From assembly GCA_008704415.1 (NCBI GenBank), contig VXIS01000021.1:1-64000 (forward strand): a DNA stretch of 64,000 nucleotides, written 5' to 3'. Within the stretch, counting starts at the first letter, position 1. Each line of letters opens with the position of its first letter. This DNA comes from Sphaerosporella brunnea (Eukaryota; Ascomycota; Pezizomycetes; Pezizales; Pyronemataceae). Below are positions 22,957-33,367 of the stretch, piece by piece. Made by a program: the position numbers and the translations under genes. The notes beneath the pieces were generated by a model that made no database searches, was not told the DNA's origin, and saw only the letters and a program-made list of their open reading frames with translations.

Positions 22957-23291
22957 GTTGGGGGAAGCAACAGACCAACAGACGACCAATGATGAGAGTA
23001 CTCGTTTCCGGGACTAAGCTGATTGAGGCCCTCTCAGGAGACGAGAGCGGGAACTGACTAGCCGGTGGGGGGGGGGGGTGCAGGGGGAGAGATCGGTACG
23101 GCTTCCAACCGCAGCATTCTGCTCATCGGCGGCATCGACGCGCGAGTGGCCAGCTTCCTCCACACGGTTCGATGCCTCGGTGGGGATTTGAATGATCGCC
23201 TTCTTCTGGGCTGCGGCTTCTAAGCAGATTTAACGATGAGATTCGTGCTTCTGAGCCGATCAGGGACATACCGTCCGCTCAGACAAGCGTC

Positions 23292-23383
23292 AAAAAAAAC
23301 AGGGACCATACACACGCCCTGTTCCCCGTGCAAACAGTTCCAAAAGGAACCCACGGACCGATGGTGCGAGCACCAAGTGAATG
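23292..23383 (-). repeat. Hairpin-T element, copy c
   Basis: Well-preserved copy with three stems: TGGTGC/GCACCA, GTTCC/GGAAC and AACAGGG/CCCTGTT. On the element sense strand it ends in a T run. Confidence 0.85.
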
Positions 23384-23733
23384 CTTAGGTGCAGAGAACA
23401 GACGACAATGGAAGAGAGAACTCGTTTCCGAAACCAAGCTGATTGACGCCCTTTCAGGAGCGGAGAGCGGGGTCTCACGAGCCGGCGCGCGGGTCGCAGG
23501 GAAAGCAACACTGGAATCGACGGAACCAGATCCGCCAGCACCCGCCTGCTCCAACAGGGGCATGTCACTCGCCAATTGTAACTCCGCCGTCTGTATGTTG
23601 AGTGCGACCACTTCCTCCGCATTGCAACGCCTCTGGCTAGCTGCGTCCTCGAGGACAGTCTGCGACCTAACAGTTAACAATGAGATTCGTGAATGGGAGG
23701 CAACCAGGAACATACCATTCGCTCGAACGAGCA

Positions 23734-23827
23734 TAAAAAAAAACAGGGACCTGACACCCGCCCTGTTCCCCGTGCAAACAGTTCCAGAAGGAACCCACGG
23801 ACCGATGGTGCGAGCACCAACTGAATG
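23734..23827 (-). repeat. Hairpin-T element, copy d
   Basis: Best-preserved copy, about 94 nt. It interrupts the coiled-coil gene directly after GAAAAGCT (codons for LEKL), giving an exact 5' boundary near CATTCAGTTGG on the minus strand. Confidence 0.9.
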
Positions 23828-24062
23828 CAGCTTTTCGAGTTTGTCGGAGCCCAAACGGAGCTGCTCAGCGAGGTTTGCGTACGAAGAATTTCCCATCTGG
23901 TCATGTTAGCCACGAATCACCCGTGATGCGAAGATCAGCGAAGCCAGAAAATCAATTGGACTGTATGGGTGCAATGCAGGGGCGCTTACATTGGGCGTGT
24001 GATTTTTGGTTTCTGAAGGTTTCGAGATTGGGAGGTAGGCGAGGTGAGTAGTGAGTGTAAAA
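23821..24062 (-). repeat. Exon-1 and upstream region duplicated from the coiled-coil gene
   Basis: Closely matches 44795-45041 across the first codons and about 160 bp upstream, including GAAAATCAATTGGACTGTATG written as plus-strand sequence. It shows the broken locus and the intact gene share their promoter-proximal DNA. Confidence 0.9.
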
Positions 24063-24690
24063 AGGGACCCCATCGACGACCTTTCCGCCGTGAACACAGT
24101 TGCTCGCTGCAACCGAAAACAACCGACGGACCGAAATCTTTATCCGCCGAAATTCATTGTCCACTATTCGCAGATGAGGCTCGACACAACCCAGAACGTG
24201 TTGACTGTCGTGTGTTCGAAGGTGGGTTTCGCGACAACTGGTATCGGTTGAGCTTCGCTGAATCCAGGGCAGAGGAGACATACGCGCTGGACACACTGAA
24301 CCTGTAGGTGAGCTGGAAGACAGGGCGAGGGCATAGGGAATCGGAAAGGCGTGGATAACAGGCGAAATGCAGTATGACGAGGTGAGCGTCGGGTCGAGCA
24401 AGATGGGAAGACCGCGCAGAACGGTTGCTCAGAATGGGCGCAGGAGAATGCAATAGCGAATAGCGAGCCCGAGGTGAGCGAAGAAGACGATGGTGAATGG
24501 TTGATGTGAGCGAAAAAGAGGATAATGAATAGTGGAGGTGAGCGAGGAACAGGATAGTGAAAAGTGGGTTGATGAGGGGGGGACGCAGCGAGCGAGCAGG
24601 CAAGAAGAAGAGGAAGGCAATGCGCGTAGCCAGATCAACGCTTTTATAGGGCTGGGTTCTGGGTGCATCACTGACTCTCACTGCACTTTA
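24063..24690 (-). promoter_or_regulatory. Family leader with TATA box, copy 1
   Basis: On the minus strand a TATAAAA box (24648-24642) is followed by several hundred bases of pyrimidine-rich leader with repeated CTCGCTCACC motifs, then CAGCTCACCTRCAG and GTGTCCAGCGCGTATGT. The same leader is at 52620-53230 and, more diverged, at 28690-29090, both on the plus strand. It probably drives the array to its left. A weak hairpin-element relic may lie at 24060-24145. Confidence 0.6.
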
Positions 24691-25849
24691 AACCTGGAAC
24701 TTCACCAGTTTGGAGTTAGTGGTTGACGCCCGATTTATTTGGGTGGGGTCCTCGTCGGCAGCGGCGCGGCCCGAGTGCGCTCTTGTGAGGAAAGAATCCC
24801 CGTCGCTCGAAACAGTCCGAATTAATCAAACAACGCGGCTACAAGATGGCGAAAATTGCTCTCATTGACCATGGCAAGATTTGTGGGCTGCAGATAGAAG
24901 AAACCGCTAAAGATAGGCGTAGGGGGCGCAGAGTATTTCCCCGAGTCCCGCTCCAAGCAGGCATTTCAAGAAATGCGGTCAACATTGCCCAGTCAGACTG
25001 GCCGCAGTCTAAGCGCCACCGAAAACTTTCCAATCAGAGGAACAGCTAAAAGAAGTGATTTTGCGCGAGGGTTTGTGTCTTCAAGCTCTAACACTGCTTG
25101 GGCTCATTGTAGATCCAGCGTTGTTTGCTTTTTAGGACGAGAAAGCCGCCCCGATAGGTTGCCTGGAAGCGGCATCGGCGGATAGAAATCTTTGTTGGAG
25201 CAGCAGGTTATATGACCAGAAGCTAAGTACCGACTGCATCTGGCGAGTCGGAGCGCGGCGCAAATGACCGAACCTGCTGTGGAGGCCACAGGGGAGGCCG
25301 AATCGCAGGCGGGGAATCAAAGACCGACTACCACGCGTGCCCGCCTTGCCTCAGGTGTTGTTAGGAACGGCCGGGAGTGTCCACTCAGTCCGGGCCCCTG
25401 TTGCGCAGTGGAATACAGCCTGCGGCTCCATCGACGGTTACGTGAGATTGCGGTGTAGATTCGAGGGGAAGGGTAGGAAGTTGATTTATCATTTTTGGCG
25501 ACGTGGCGTGCCGGGGTGGCCGATACGCCGGTTGGAAGCGCACCGCCTCGCCACACCGCTTTGACTGGCACTTTGAAAGGCATCGAAATGCAAATCATTT
25601 ACAGACGATATTTTCTCTGGCGTTGGCACAATGCTTAGCCCTGTGAATGGATGCCCGGCGTGGCCCCTGTGAGACGTATTGGGAGCGACAGCATATTGAA
25701 TGTTAGCAGCTGTCCGGGTTCAAGGCGTTTTGTGAGGGGTGGCTGTACGTTTTGGTGCGATCTGAGATGCACATTTTCGGTGGAATCTCGTCCGCGCCCC
25801 ATCCGGGTGCTGAGCTCTGTCTTCACTCTGTTCTCCGTCCCCGCCCGGT
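24691..25849. other. Unannotated region
   Basis: No gene or repeat is supported. Frames are short and overlap on both strands. Confidence 0.4.
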
Positions 25850-27400
25850 TGGAGTGATCAGCCCCGTGGACGGCAGCCCCGTCCAAGTGAGCAACCCCGT
25901 TCGTCCCCGCCCCATTCGCCCCGTCCATGGCAGCCCCGTCCAGGTGATCGGCCCCGTCCATCCGTCGACCGAGTGATGAGCCCCGTCCGGCTCAGTGAAC
26001 AACCCTTTGACCGGTCCGAGTGATCGGCCCCGTCCATCGCAGCCCCATCCAGGTGATCAACCCCGTCCAGCGCAGCCCCGTCCGAGTGATTGGCCTCGTC
26101 CATCGCATCCCGTCCACCGAGTGATGAACCCTTCGACCCGTCCGCGTGATCAACCATTTGACCCGTCCGAGTGATCAACCATTTGACCCGTCCGAGTCAT
26201 CAAGCCCGTCCATCGCAGCCCGGTCCACGGAGTGATCAACCGCGTCCGTCCCCTCCCCGTCCGAGTGATAAGCCCAGTCCATCGCCGCCCCGTCCACTGA
26301 GTGATCAACAATTTGACCCGCCCGAGTGATCAACCATTTGACCCGTCCGAGTGATCAACCATTTGACCCGTCCGAGTCATCAACCCCGTCCATCGCAGCC
26401 CGGTCCACGGAGTGATCAACCGCGTCCGTCCCCTCCCCGTCCGAGTGATAAGCCCAGTCCATCGCAGCCCCGTCCACTGAATGATCAACAATTTGACCCG
26501 CCCGAGTGATCAACCATTTGACCCGTCCGAGTGATCAACCATTTGACCCGTCCGAGTGATCAACCATTTGACCCGTCCGAGTCATCAAGCCCGTCCATCG
26601 CAGCCCGGTCCACGGAGTGATCAACCGCGTCCGTCCCCTCCCCGTCCGAGTGATAAGCCCAGTCCATCGCCGCCCCGTCCACTGAGTGATCAACAATTTG
26701 ACCCGCCCGAGTGATCAACCATTTGACCCGTCCGAGTGATCAACCATTTGACCCGTCCGAGTCATCAACCCCGTCCACCGGCGCCCCGTCCACGTGATCG
26801 GCCCCGTCCACCGAGTGATCAACCCCGTCCATCGCAGCCCCGTCCGAGTGATCAACCCCGTCTGTCCCCGACCCGTCCGCGTGATCGGCCCCGTCCATCG
26901 CCGCCGTCCAAGTGACCAACCGCGTCCCTCCCAGCCCCGTCCACCGAGTGATCAACCCTTGGACCCGTCCGAGTAATGAACCCCGTCCACCGCCGCCCCG
27001 TCCGAGTGATCAAACCCGTCCATCGCAGCCCCGTCCGAGTCATCGGCCCGATCCATCTCAACCCCGTCCCCCGAGCGGTCAATCCCATCCACCGCCGCCC
27101 TGTCCGCGTGATCGGCCCGGTCCATCGCAGCCCCGTCCGAGTGATCAACGCCGCCCCGTCCGCGTGATTGACCCCGTCCATAGCCGCCCCGTCCGCGTGA
27201 TCGGCCCCGTCCATCGCAGCCCCGTCCGCGTGATCGGCCCGGTCCATCGCCGCCCCGTCCGAGTGAGCAACCCCGTCTCCGCCACGTTCGAGATCAACCT
27301 CGTCCATCTGAGCCCAGTCCGAGTGATCAACCCCGTCCGCGCCACCTTCAAGTGATTAACTCCGTCCATCTGAGCCCAGTCCGAGTGATCAACGCCGTTA
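25850..27400. repeat. GC-rich CCCCGTCC/GTGATCAACC minisatellite, large array
   Basis: About 1.5 kb of tandem units near 33 bp, alternating CCCCGTCCATCGCAGCC with CCGTCCGAGTGATCAAC. In the centre (26130-26760) a 25-bp variant with CATTTGACCCGTCCGAG forms a higher-order repeat of about 160-230 bp. A second array is at 60660-61050. Long Asp/Gly/Ala- or Pro/Arg-rich frames on both strands arise from the repeat. Confidence 0.9.
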
Positions 27401-28639
27401 GGGTCTCCGGTCCCGGTCGCGGCAGTGAGTGGTAGACTGTGATTACCAATTGAGCAGGCATTTCGTGTATATTATATATACCAGCCTTGTAATTGCAGTA
27501 AAAAAAAATCAAAAAAATCCAATGCGGTTCAACGCAGTTCAGCATAGCTCATACTATCAACTAATGATTCATTGTCTTCATCCTGAGGATGGCTGCAGTC
27601 ACTCGCCGGTGGCTTTTATAGACTTCATTTTTAAATTCCATCGTCCCGCAAATATCTCCACTGCAGTAAGCATCCATAATCCTCTCTAGTCTGCGAAAGA
27701 ATTCCCAGACAATTTCGTCCGTAATGACACTCCAAATCTTGACTGGCCCCATAGACGGCCATGCCATGTTAAAGGCAACAGATGATGACTTCGATGCAGG
27801 AGGACCGAGCAAGACGTAGGTCAAAACGCGACAGGAGAAACAGAACCGTGAGAGCGCCACAATTTACAGGCTTGTAAAAACTCCGAAGCGGGAATACTGA
27901 CGCAGGCCGCGGTGCTGCTCGTCCATTTAAGCCTCGCTGGGGCGCCTGCCCGATCTCCCAGAGCGTTCTCCTCGCCAGGTTCTGCGCTTGACCGTCTGCC
28001 GGGTCTCCTGGAGTGTTTTCCTCTCCAACATATTGGTAGGCAGTATGGTCTGCGGTACACTAAATGAGTGGGCTGGCCTGTACGCAAAGCCAGTTTCTTT
28101 GTCAACGGAGCGACTTGACCGAGGGTATAGGACACCGACCAACACCACCGAAATCCGCTTTGGACATTACTCTTTGCTGCGATGCGAGGTGGTGCGGCAC
28201 TCCTTCATCGGCACGCAGGATTTGACTGCCATCATTCTCGTGATGTGACGGTGTCCGGGTGTTAAAACTATCGACATTGTGGAGTCACTCCACTCTCGTG
28301 GGAAGTAAGATGTTGAGGCAGGATTCATGCTCGCGCTACATGATCGCAATGAGGTACGCTATATTGACCAAAAAACTGGGGCCACCAACAATTTAGGGTG
28401 GTTCCAGGCATGACAAGCGATATCGGATCGGGCCATTCCCTCTCATTGGACGACGAAGTGACTATCGGAGCTCAGGAAAGAAACCCGCTTTGGAGTGCAG
28501 GGAAAAGCGAGAACAATACATACCGCTGCTTGGTTCCAGCGTATGTTATCAACTATGGAACGCTCACTGGCAATCAATGTTATCTGCCGTTGCTGCTTTC
28601 CCCCAATGGTGGTCCGAGTGCAGTGCAGTGAAGGAATCA
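27401..28639. other. Unannotated region
   Basis: Contains a minus-strand frame (27561-27860) with TDEIVWEFFRRLERIMDAY whose core resembles the scrap at 21625-21725, so it may be a fragment of an unknown dispersed gene. A hypothetical plus-strand stretch (27988-28248) has no recognisable domain. Confidence 0.4.
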
Positions 28640-28689
28640 GAAACAACCACATTCAAAGTGTGCCTCTCACGCCGTCCCTTCCACTCCGC

Positions 28690-29095
28690 TCATGACTTGC
28701 CGCCATGTACCTATTGATCGACCACCACATGCACCCTCTGCGTTCCTCGCTCACCTTCTGCCCACCACTACCTATTGCTTGCTGCTGCACACCTATCCAG
28801 TGCATGCGCCTCGACGCTTACCTCACCTCGTCGCCCTCTATTTGTACTGTCATTCACACGTTTCCAATTGTCTTTGCCCTGTCCCTTTCACCGAGCCTCC
28901 CTTCAGGCTCCGCTTGACACTGCTGCAATTGACCTTCCTACATTGCCTACACCCGACGCGTTGCTCGATCGATCCAAGGAGCCTTTTCCCTGGTTTGAGC
29001 GAGTCTCAACCAACACTGATGCTGAGAAGGACATCGTTGAACGGCCATCGTGAAACCTGCTTACAACCACACGACAGTGCAAACGTTCCGGGTCG
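28690..29095 (+). promoter_or_regulatory. Family leader, copy 2
   Basis: Pyrimidine-rich stretch with CGTTCCTCGCTCACC, CTTACCTCACCTCGTC and CCACACGACAGTGCAAACG, parallel to 24063-24690 and 52620-53230. No good TATA box is visible upstream. It precedes the plus-strand module array. Confidence 0.5.
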
Positions 29096-29330
29096 TGTCT
29101 AGAGGAGCTAAAGGTATTTTTTCCAATGTCTTGCATCCATCTCACTCGTGACTGGTTATAGTCAGTGTTGACGCGGGCGACCAGGAGATGGCTTCGGTGG
29201 AAATCCGTACCGAGAACGTGACCGTCAAGCCCGTTGCGGCCTGAAGAACCTGCAGGTGCACAGTCATGGAGTCGCCTGAACACGAAGTGATTGAGAGAGC
29301 TGAGCTCAAGGACCATCTAGCCTGCAGGAA

Positions 29331-29414
29331 ACATTCGGTCCCTGGGTTGTTTCCATCTCAGGGAACAGCTGTTTGCACGGGGAACAGGGCGTGAGTTTGG
29401 TCCCTGTCTTTTTT
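29331..29414 (+). repeat. Hairpin-T element, copy e
   Basis: ACATTCGGTCCCTGGG start, AACAGGG/CCCTGT stem and a TCTTTTTT end. The outer TGGTGC hairpin is absent. Confidence 0.8.
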
Positions 29415-29508
29415 AACATCGCCTGGTCGTGCGGCACTGGTCGTGCGGGATCTCCCACCCGCCACGAAACCTTCAGAAACCAAAAATGTACATACACAAG
29501 CGCAGCCA

Positions 29509-29594
29509 ACATTCGGTCGGTCCGTGGGTCTTCCATCTCCGACGGAATGACTGTTTGCACGGGGAACAGGGCGTGCGTTAGGTCCCTGTTTTTT
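29509..29594 (+). repeat. Hairpin-T element, copy f
   Basis: Central stem changed to GTCTTCC/GGAATGAC, pairing with one bulge. AACAGGG/CCCTGTT stem and T run kept. Confidence 0.85.
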
Positions 29595-29797
29595 ATGGTC
29601 GCCAGCGAGCTAAAGGTATGTGCACCCATCTCGATCCTGACTGGTTGTAGTCACTGTTGACGCCGCCGACCAAGAGAAAGATTCGGTTCAAATCAACACG
29701 GAGGTGGTTGAGCTCGGGCCTCCCAGAAGACCGTGATGGCTTTGCCTTAAGTCGGATGTCATATGCGCGAGATCAAGAACAACCAGGAGCGCATGTA

Positions 29798-29884
29798 ACA
29801 TTCAGTCGGTCCGTGGGTCTTCCTTCTTCGAGGGAAAGACTGTTTGCACGGGGAACAGGGCGCGTGTTAGGTCCCTGTTTTTTT
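29798..29884 (+). repeat. Hairpin-T element, copy g
   Basis: Central stem GTCTTCC/GGGAAAGAC still pairs although its sequence differs from copies c, d and h. Ends in CCCTGTTTTTTT. The neighbouring gene block resumes shortly after it. Confidence 0.85.
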
Positions 29885-30033
29885 CATGCTCATTCCGAGG
29901 CGCTCGGTGTCGACTCTGTGTTGTTGTCCAACAGGGGCAACCACACTAAGTGGAGCAAAGCGCTGGCGCAGCGCTTGATAGCCAGCAGGACGCTGACCAC
30001 CGACGAGTGGTTCAAGAAAGTCCTCGAACTTGG

Positions 30034-30094
30034 GTAAGTTCCGTGTGATCTTGTTTGACATAGCTATCATCGCTGATGCAACATGATGCTGTAG
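30034..30094 (+). other. 61-nt intron conserved with the intact paralogue
   Basis: GTAAGT to CTGTAG with the branch-like CGCTGATGC near the 3' end. It splits a Gly codon after ELG, the same position and length as 44644-44584. Confidence 0.8.
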
Positions 30095-30227
30095 GTACCG
30101 GCTGGGTGTTGACACTGCAGGCATCGAGGTCCAAGCTCTGCACTCTCTCCACCTTCTTCGGAAGCAGAAGGTGGATGAGAAGCTGCGGGCCCAGGCCAAG
30201 CGGGTCATTACTGCGACGAAAAAGATG

Positions 30228-30317
30228 CATTCAGTTGATGCTCGCACCATCGGTCCGTGGGTTCCTTCAGGAGCTGTTTGCACGGGGAACAGCGCGTGTG
30301 TTAGGTCCCTGTTTATT
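30228..30317 (+). repeat. Hairpin-T element, copy h
   Basis: Long form with the outer TGATGC/GCACCA stem. It interrupts the gene block just after codons for RVITATKK. The T run is broken (TTTATT). Confidence 0.85.
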
Positions 30318-30530
30318 AGGCCTGCCTGCGAGCTAAAGGTACGTTCTCCCATTTCCTGCGCCCATCTCAATTGTGACTTAATATAGTGAGTGTTGACGCC
30401 GCCGACCAGAAGATGGCTTCGATTGAGATTCGCCCCCCGGGTGCGACCGTCAAGCTCGTTGTGGCTAGAAGACCCTGGAGATTCCGGAGGTGAGAGGGAC
30501 GAGATTAATGACTAGCTGGAGCGCAGGCAG

Positions 30531-30612
30531 CATTCGGTCCGTGGGTCTTCCTTCGCCGAGGCAATGGCTGTTTGAACGGGGAACCGGGCGTGTGTTCGGT
30601 CCCTGTTTTTTT
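30531..30612 (+). repeat. Hairpin-T element, copy i
   Basis: Short form CATTCGGTCCGTGGG to CCCTGTTTTTTT. The central stem is weak. Confidence 0.8.
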
Positions 30613-30660
30613 AGAGTGGTTTGCTTGTAGAAGGTATGTATATATCCACCCCATTTTCAA

Positions 30661-31922
30661 ATGAATTTCAATTTTGACCTTGCACAGCATTGCCCGCCGC
30701 CGCTGCGTCTCGCTCCGTTCCCGGTCCACACAGCATTCAGCCGTCCCCGGTAGGTGGCTGACGATCAGGTCGCCGTGCAACTTCAACGCTCCCGTCGTTT
30801 TCCGGCTGTGAGCGGACCCCCAGAAGGTCGGTCCGTCTCAAAATTCCTTTTTCCAATTTGTCCTTTAATTTTCAATTTTAAATTCCACAGAAGTTGTTTT
30901 CCGGAATGCCTTTCTTTCGTGCGCAGGTGGTTAGGCGTCAAGGCGAGCAACAGTGCCTTGGAAAGCGACTATTCGGAAGGTCTTCAAAATGATTTGCTTT
31001 GTCCTTTCCTTGGAGTCTAGCGTTTACTCGGTCCGCTATACCATCGTTTGTGCCATCCACCTGGTCTCAAGCCACGGCGCCCAAGCTGAATACGTAGGAC
31101 ATTTGTCTACTGCTTTGTGTGATCAGAGCATCAAGGCGCCCCATCTGAGAACTAACCTCCTACTAGAATGAAGAACGAGCGTAGCTACGATTCAACACTG
31201 CAAAGGTCAATCGTTCTCAAACGAGATGAGGCTACTGGTGGTCGGTTGTGACCCGAGTGAGACAACATGCTTGGCATCTGTTCAAACTTTGTGAAGACTG
31301 ATGCGCTGTTTGATTCCTACATTGTATGCAGCACAGCCTCTTCTCTTGTTTCTCTGCTCATATCGCTTCGCAGGTTGTTGTCAACTGGCGGCGGCAACCG
31401 GGTATCTCATCACGCCAGCCACTGGACTGTACTCGTTAATGACCTCTTGATACTCATCCATGGCCTCTTCGGAGTGTCAATAAATAACGGCAAGCCATTA
31501 GCAGAGCAAAACCGGAGGCCATCGCATCAATATATGGCTGCATTTTTCCCATCTTCAACACGGTGTCATTCCTATCGAGCCCCACTTTCTGCGTCCAACA
31601 ACCTGAGCTACTGCAACACGATGCGTCGCAAGGGTGGCACGGTTTGTTTATCTGCGGTTATACAGGTCTCCTAAAGTACCAAAGTGATACGCCCGAGCTT
31701 AGCCTTTGTCAACAACCTTGCCTGCTAGACGATCATTTTCTCCGTGCTTCGATGATGTGTATTCACACTGGATCCACTCACGGCAGTCTTAAGGTCCACC
31801 TATATTGCCTGATGACTACTCCAAAGGCCTCCTTGCGGTCCAAAGGTTGATATGACTGCATCCAAATGTATACACATTGGGCACTTAAACCCGATTTGAA
31901 AGTATTTTGATTAGTAAGAATA
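30661..31922. other. Unannotated region
   Basis: No supported gene. Frames at 30754-31020 and 31267-31850 lack recognisable domains. Confidence 0.35.
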
Positions 31923-32064
31923 GGGCCGCTCAGACATGCGTTTATATTTTTTTCGACGTTTCTGGATTTAAGGCCAGTTTCGGCGTCAAATGGCTTGCAG
32001 ACATCGATAAACAGTCGGTTGAAAATTCGGACATCCAAGTCAAAAACGCCCGTCTGAGCGGACC
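31923..32064. mobile_element. 142-bp MITE, copy 1
   Basis: Ends GGGCCGCTCAGAC and GTCTGAGCGGACC are inverted repeats about 13-24 bp long, flanked by TA on both sides. A copy of identical length lies at 45768-45909. The ends resemble the Harbinger ends here (GGGSAGTTCAGAC), so mobilisation by a Harbinger-type transposase is likely. Confidence 0.85.
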
Positions 32065-32231
32065 TAATGTGTTCTTCACCGGGAATGACATCAACGCAAT
32101 CCAGCGACGCTGCTGCAATGTCCTAGATCCATCACCGTCATCTCAGCTTTGCGATGCTTGTGCTCTTGATGGAGTAGTGGACTGCGAGGATCTACATAGA
32201 AGAAATGAAGAATTCGATGCGCATCTCGTCA

Positions 32232-32580
32232 TTGAACCACTCAGGAAGAGTGTGGAGAGGTCAAAACCTATGCAGCAACGTTCCAGGCGGCGATTTATCA
32301 ATTCAACCTTGCCCCTCCCGATGCATTGTGTATCGACAGTGTAGTGGGTACCATGTATCTCTTGAACGCCGTAACTCGCAACGGCGATGAGACTCTCAAT
32401 ATTCAGCTTCTCGATGATAGGAAGAGCGAGCGGGGGTGCAGGCTTCACGCCATCGTCATGAAGACCCTGGATATCGTGTTCATTAACAGCGAGAGTCAAC
32501 TGGAGACCCAATGGTCGAAGACAAAGTTCGCCTGCTGTGGAAAAGGCAGCCAGCACGAAGATGGCTGTTGGCTGCAATGA
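32232..32580 (+). pseudogene. Fragment of an unknown coding sequence
   Basis: An open frame of natural composition (VKTYAATFQAAIYQFNLAP, VVGTMYLLNAVT, MKTLDIVFINSESQLE) runs to a stop at 32580. In the next frame upstream, CDACALDGVVDCEDLHRR (about 32150-32210) may be its displaced beginning. MITE copy 1 lies just before. No family recognised. Confidence 0.35.
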
Positions 32581-33367
32581 GTGCGTACAGTAATAGTTTC
32601 CCATCGACCCAAGGGCCCGCGCACACTTGTTGAGCATCGTAACTGATAGGTGTCCATAATGTCCCCAAATCCGTAAAAGATTTTGCACGATTGATTTTCA
32701 ACCTCCTCAACCGCCATTGGAGCAGTATTTGGTTCGTCCCGAAGAGCACGTCTGACGTGTATGTCTGCATGAGATTCCTCCCTGATGGCTCGCGGCCCGT
32801 GAACGCACCTTTGATATGACCAATTTCCGCGGCTAAACCCCCTTGCGCCGCAAACATATATACGTATCTTCGAAACCTGACTTCCTCACGGCTATTTTAT
32901 CCGAGTTCGAACGTCCCCCCTCGTCTCGAATTCAAATAGATGGCACACCGCTTTGCTCTGGTTTATAGTCATTTTCGCTTCTAAACTCGCGAATTCAACT
33001 ACGCCACGACACACCACAATGCTTCACCCTCACCTATATATCCGCCTTGTCGAAAGATACCTTGATGCATTCCAGAGGACGAACCTAGTGAATCAGACTG
33101 TCACCATCCCAGTGAGTTACGACACAACTATCACTTCTTCCGCTGCTCAGGCATTGGTCATGATTGCGCATCAGACTTCCCAAGACGACGGATCTTAGAT
33201 ACTAAAGGGCTCGCCGTTATTGGTTCGGAGCCTGTGGTCAGTTTAAGCGTTTAGCTAGCTATGACTGTTGCCTGCGCATTGTGGTAGTTTTCCTTAGCTG
33301 ATCGACTCGATATCGCACGGATACAGTGTCCAAACGGCCCTACGGCGATCCCAATTACAACTTCGTG
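32581..33367. other. Unannotated region
   Basis: No gene or repeat supported. A small plus-strand frame at 32953-33198 has no recognisable domain. Confidence 0.35.

Larger units (their letters stand above)
22440..23896 (-). pseudogene. Tandem array of broken coiled-coil-family modules
   Basis: Begins on the right with MGNSSYANLAEQLRLGSDKL, nearly the N-terminus of the intact gene at 44865, then breaks after LEKL into hairpin repeat d. From there about four modules of 415-442 bp follow leftward. Each contains a hairpin element ending in a T run, a mini-exon of about 26 nt (GCTCGTTCGAGCGAATG type), a donor-like GTATGTTCC, an intron-like spacer, and a coding block (best copy VVALNIQTAELQLASD, resembling VAALKIQAAENEVAAAKD of the intact gene). 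The modules differ by many substitutions and have lost the frame. Function unknown. Confidence 0.7.
29096..30660 (+). pseudogene. Second array of broken coiled-coil-family modules
   Basis: Plus-strand counterpart of the 22.4-23.9 kb array. Three blocks (about 29102, 29596 and 30330) read GAGCTAAAG then GTA-type donor, a short intron ending TATAG or TGTAG, and GTTGACGCCGCCGACCAG, coding VDAADQ-like peptide as in VNAADQVMAAAEL of the intact gene. Between 29885 and 30225 lies the best segment: SNRGNHTKWSKALAQRLIAS, FKKVLELG, a 61-nt intron (30034-30094, GTAAGT to TGTAG) at the same site and of the same length as in the intact gene, then LGVDTAGIEVQALHSL and EKLRAQAKRV. Hairpin elements e-i break it up. 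Confidence 0.7.

Noticed and set aside
25850..27400. CRISPR array
   Set aside because: Units are contiguous with no unique spacers of even length, no cas genes, and the genome is fungal.
25858..27545. Asp/Gly/Ala- and Pro/Arg-rich open frames over the GC minisatellite
   Set aside because: Repeat by-products on both strands with no unique sequence.
22452..30612. Hairpin-plus-T elements as bacterial terminators
   Set aside because: The window is eukaryotic by introns and transposons; the elements lie within gene copies and have extra stems.
22452..30612. Hairpin elements as introner-type mobile introns
   Set aside because: Their ends (CATTC and T run) are not GT and AG in either orientation, and the gene does not resume in frame right after them.
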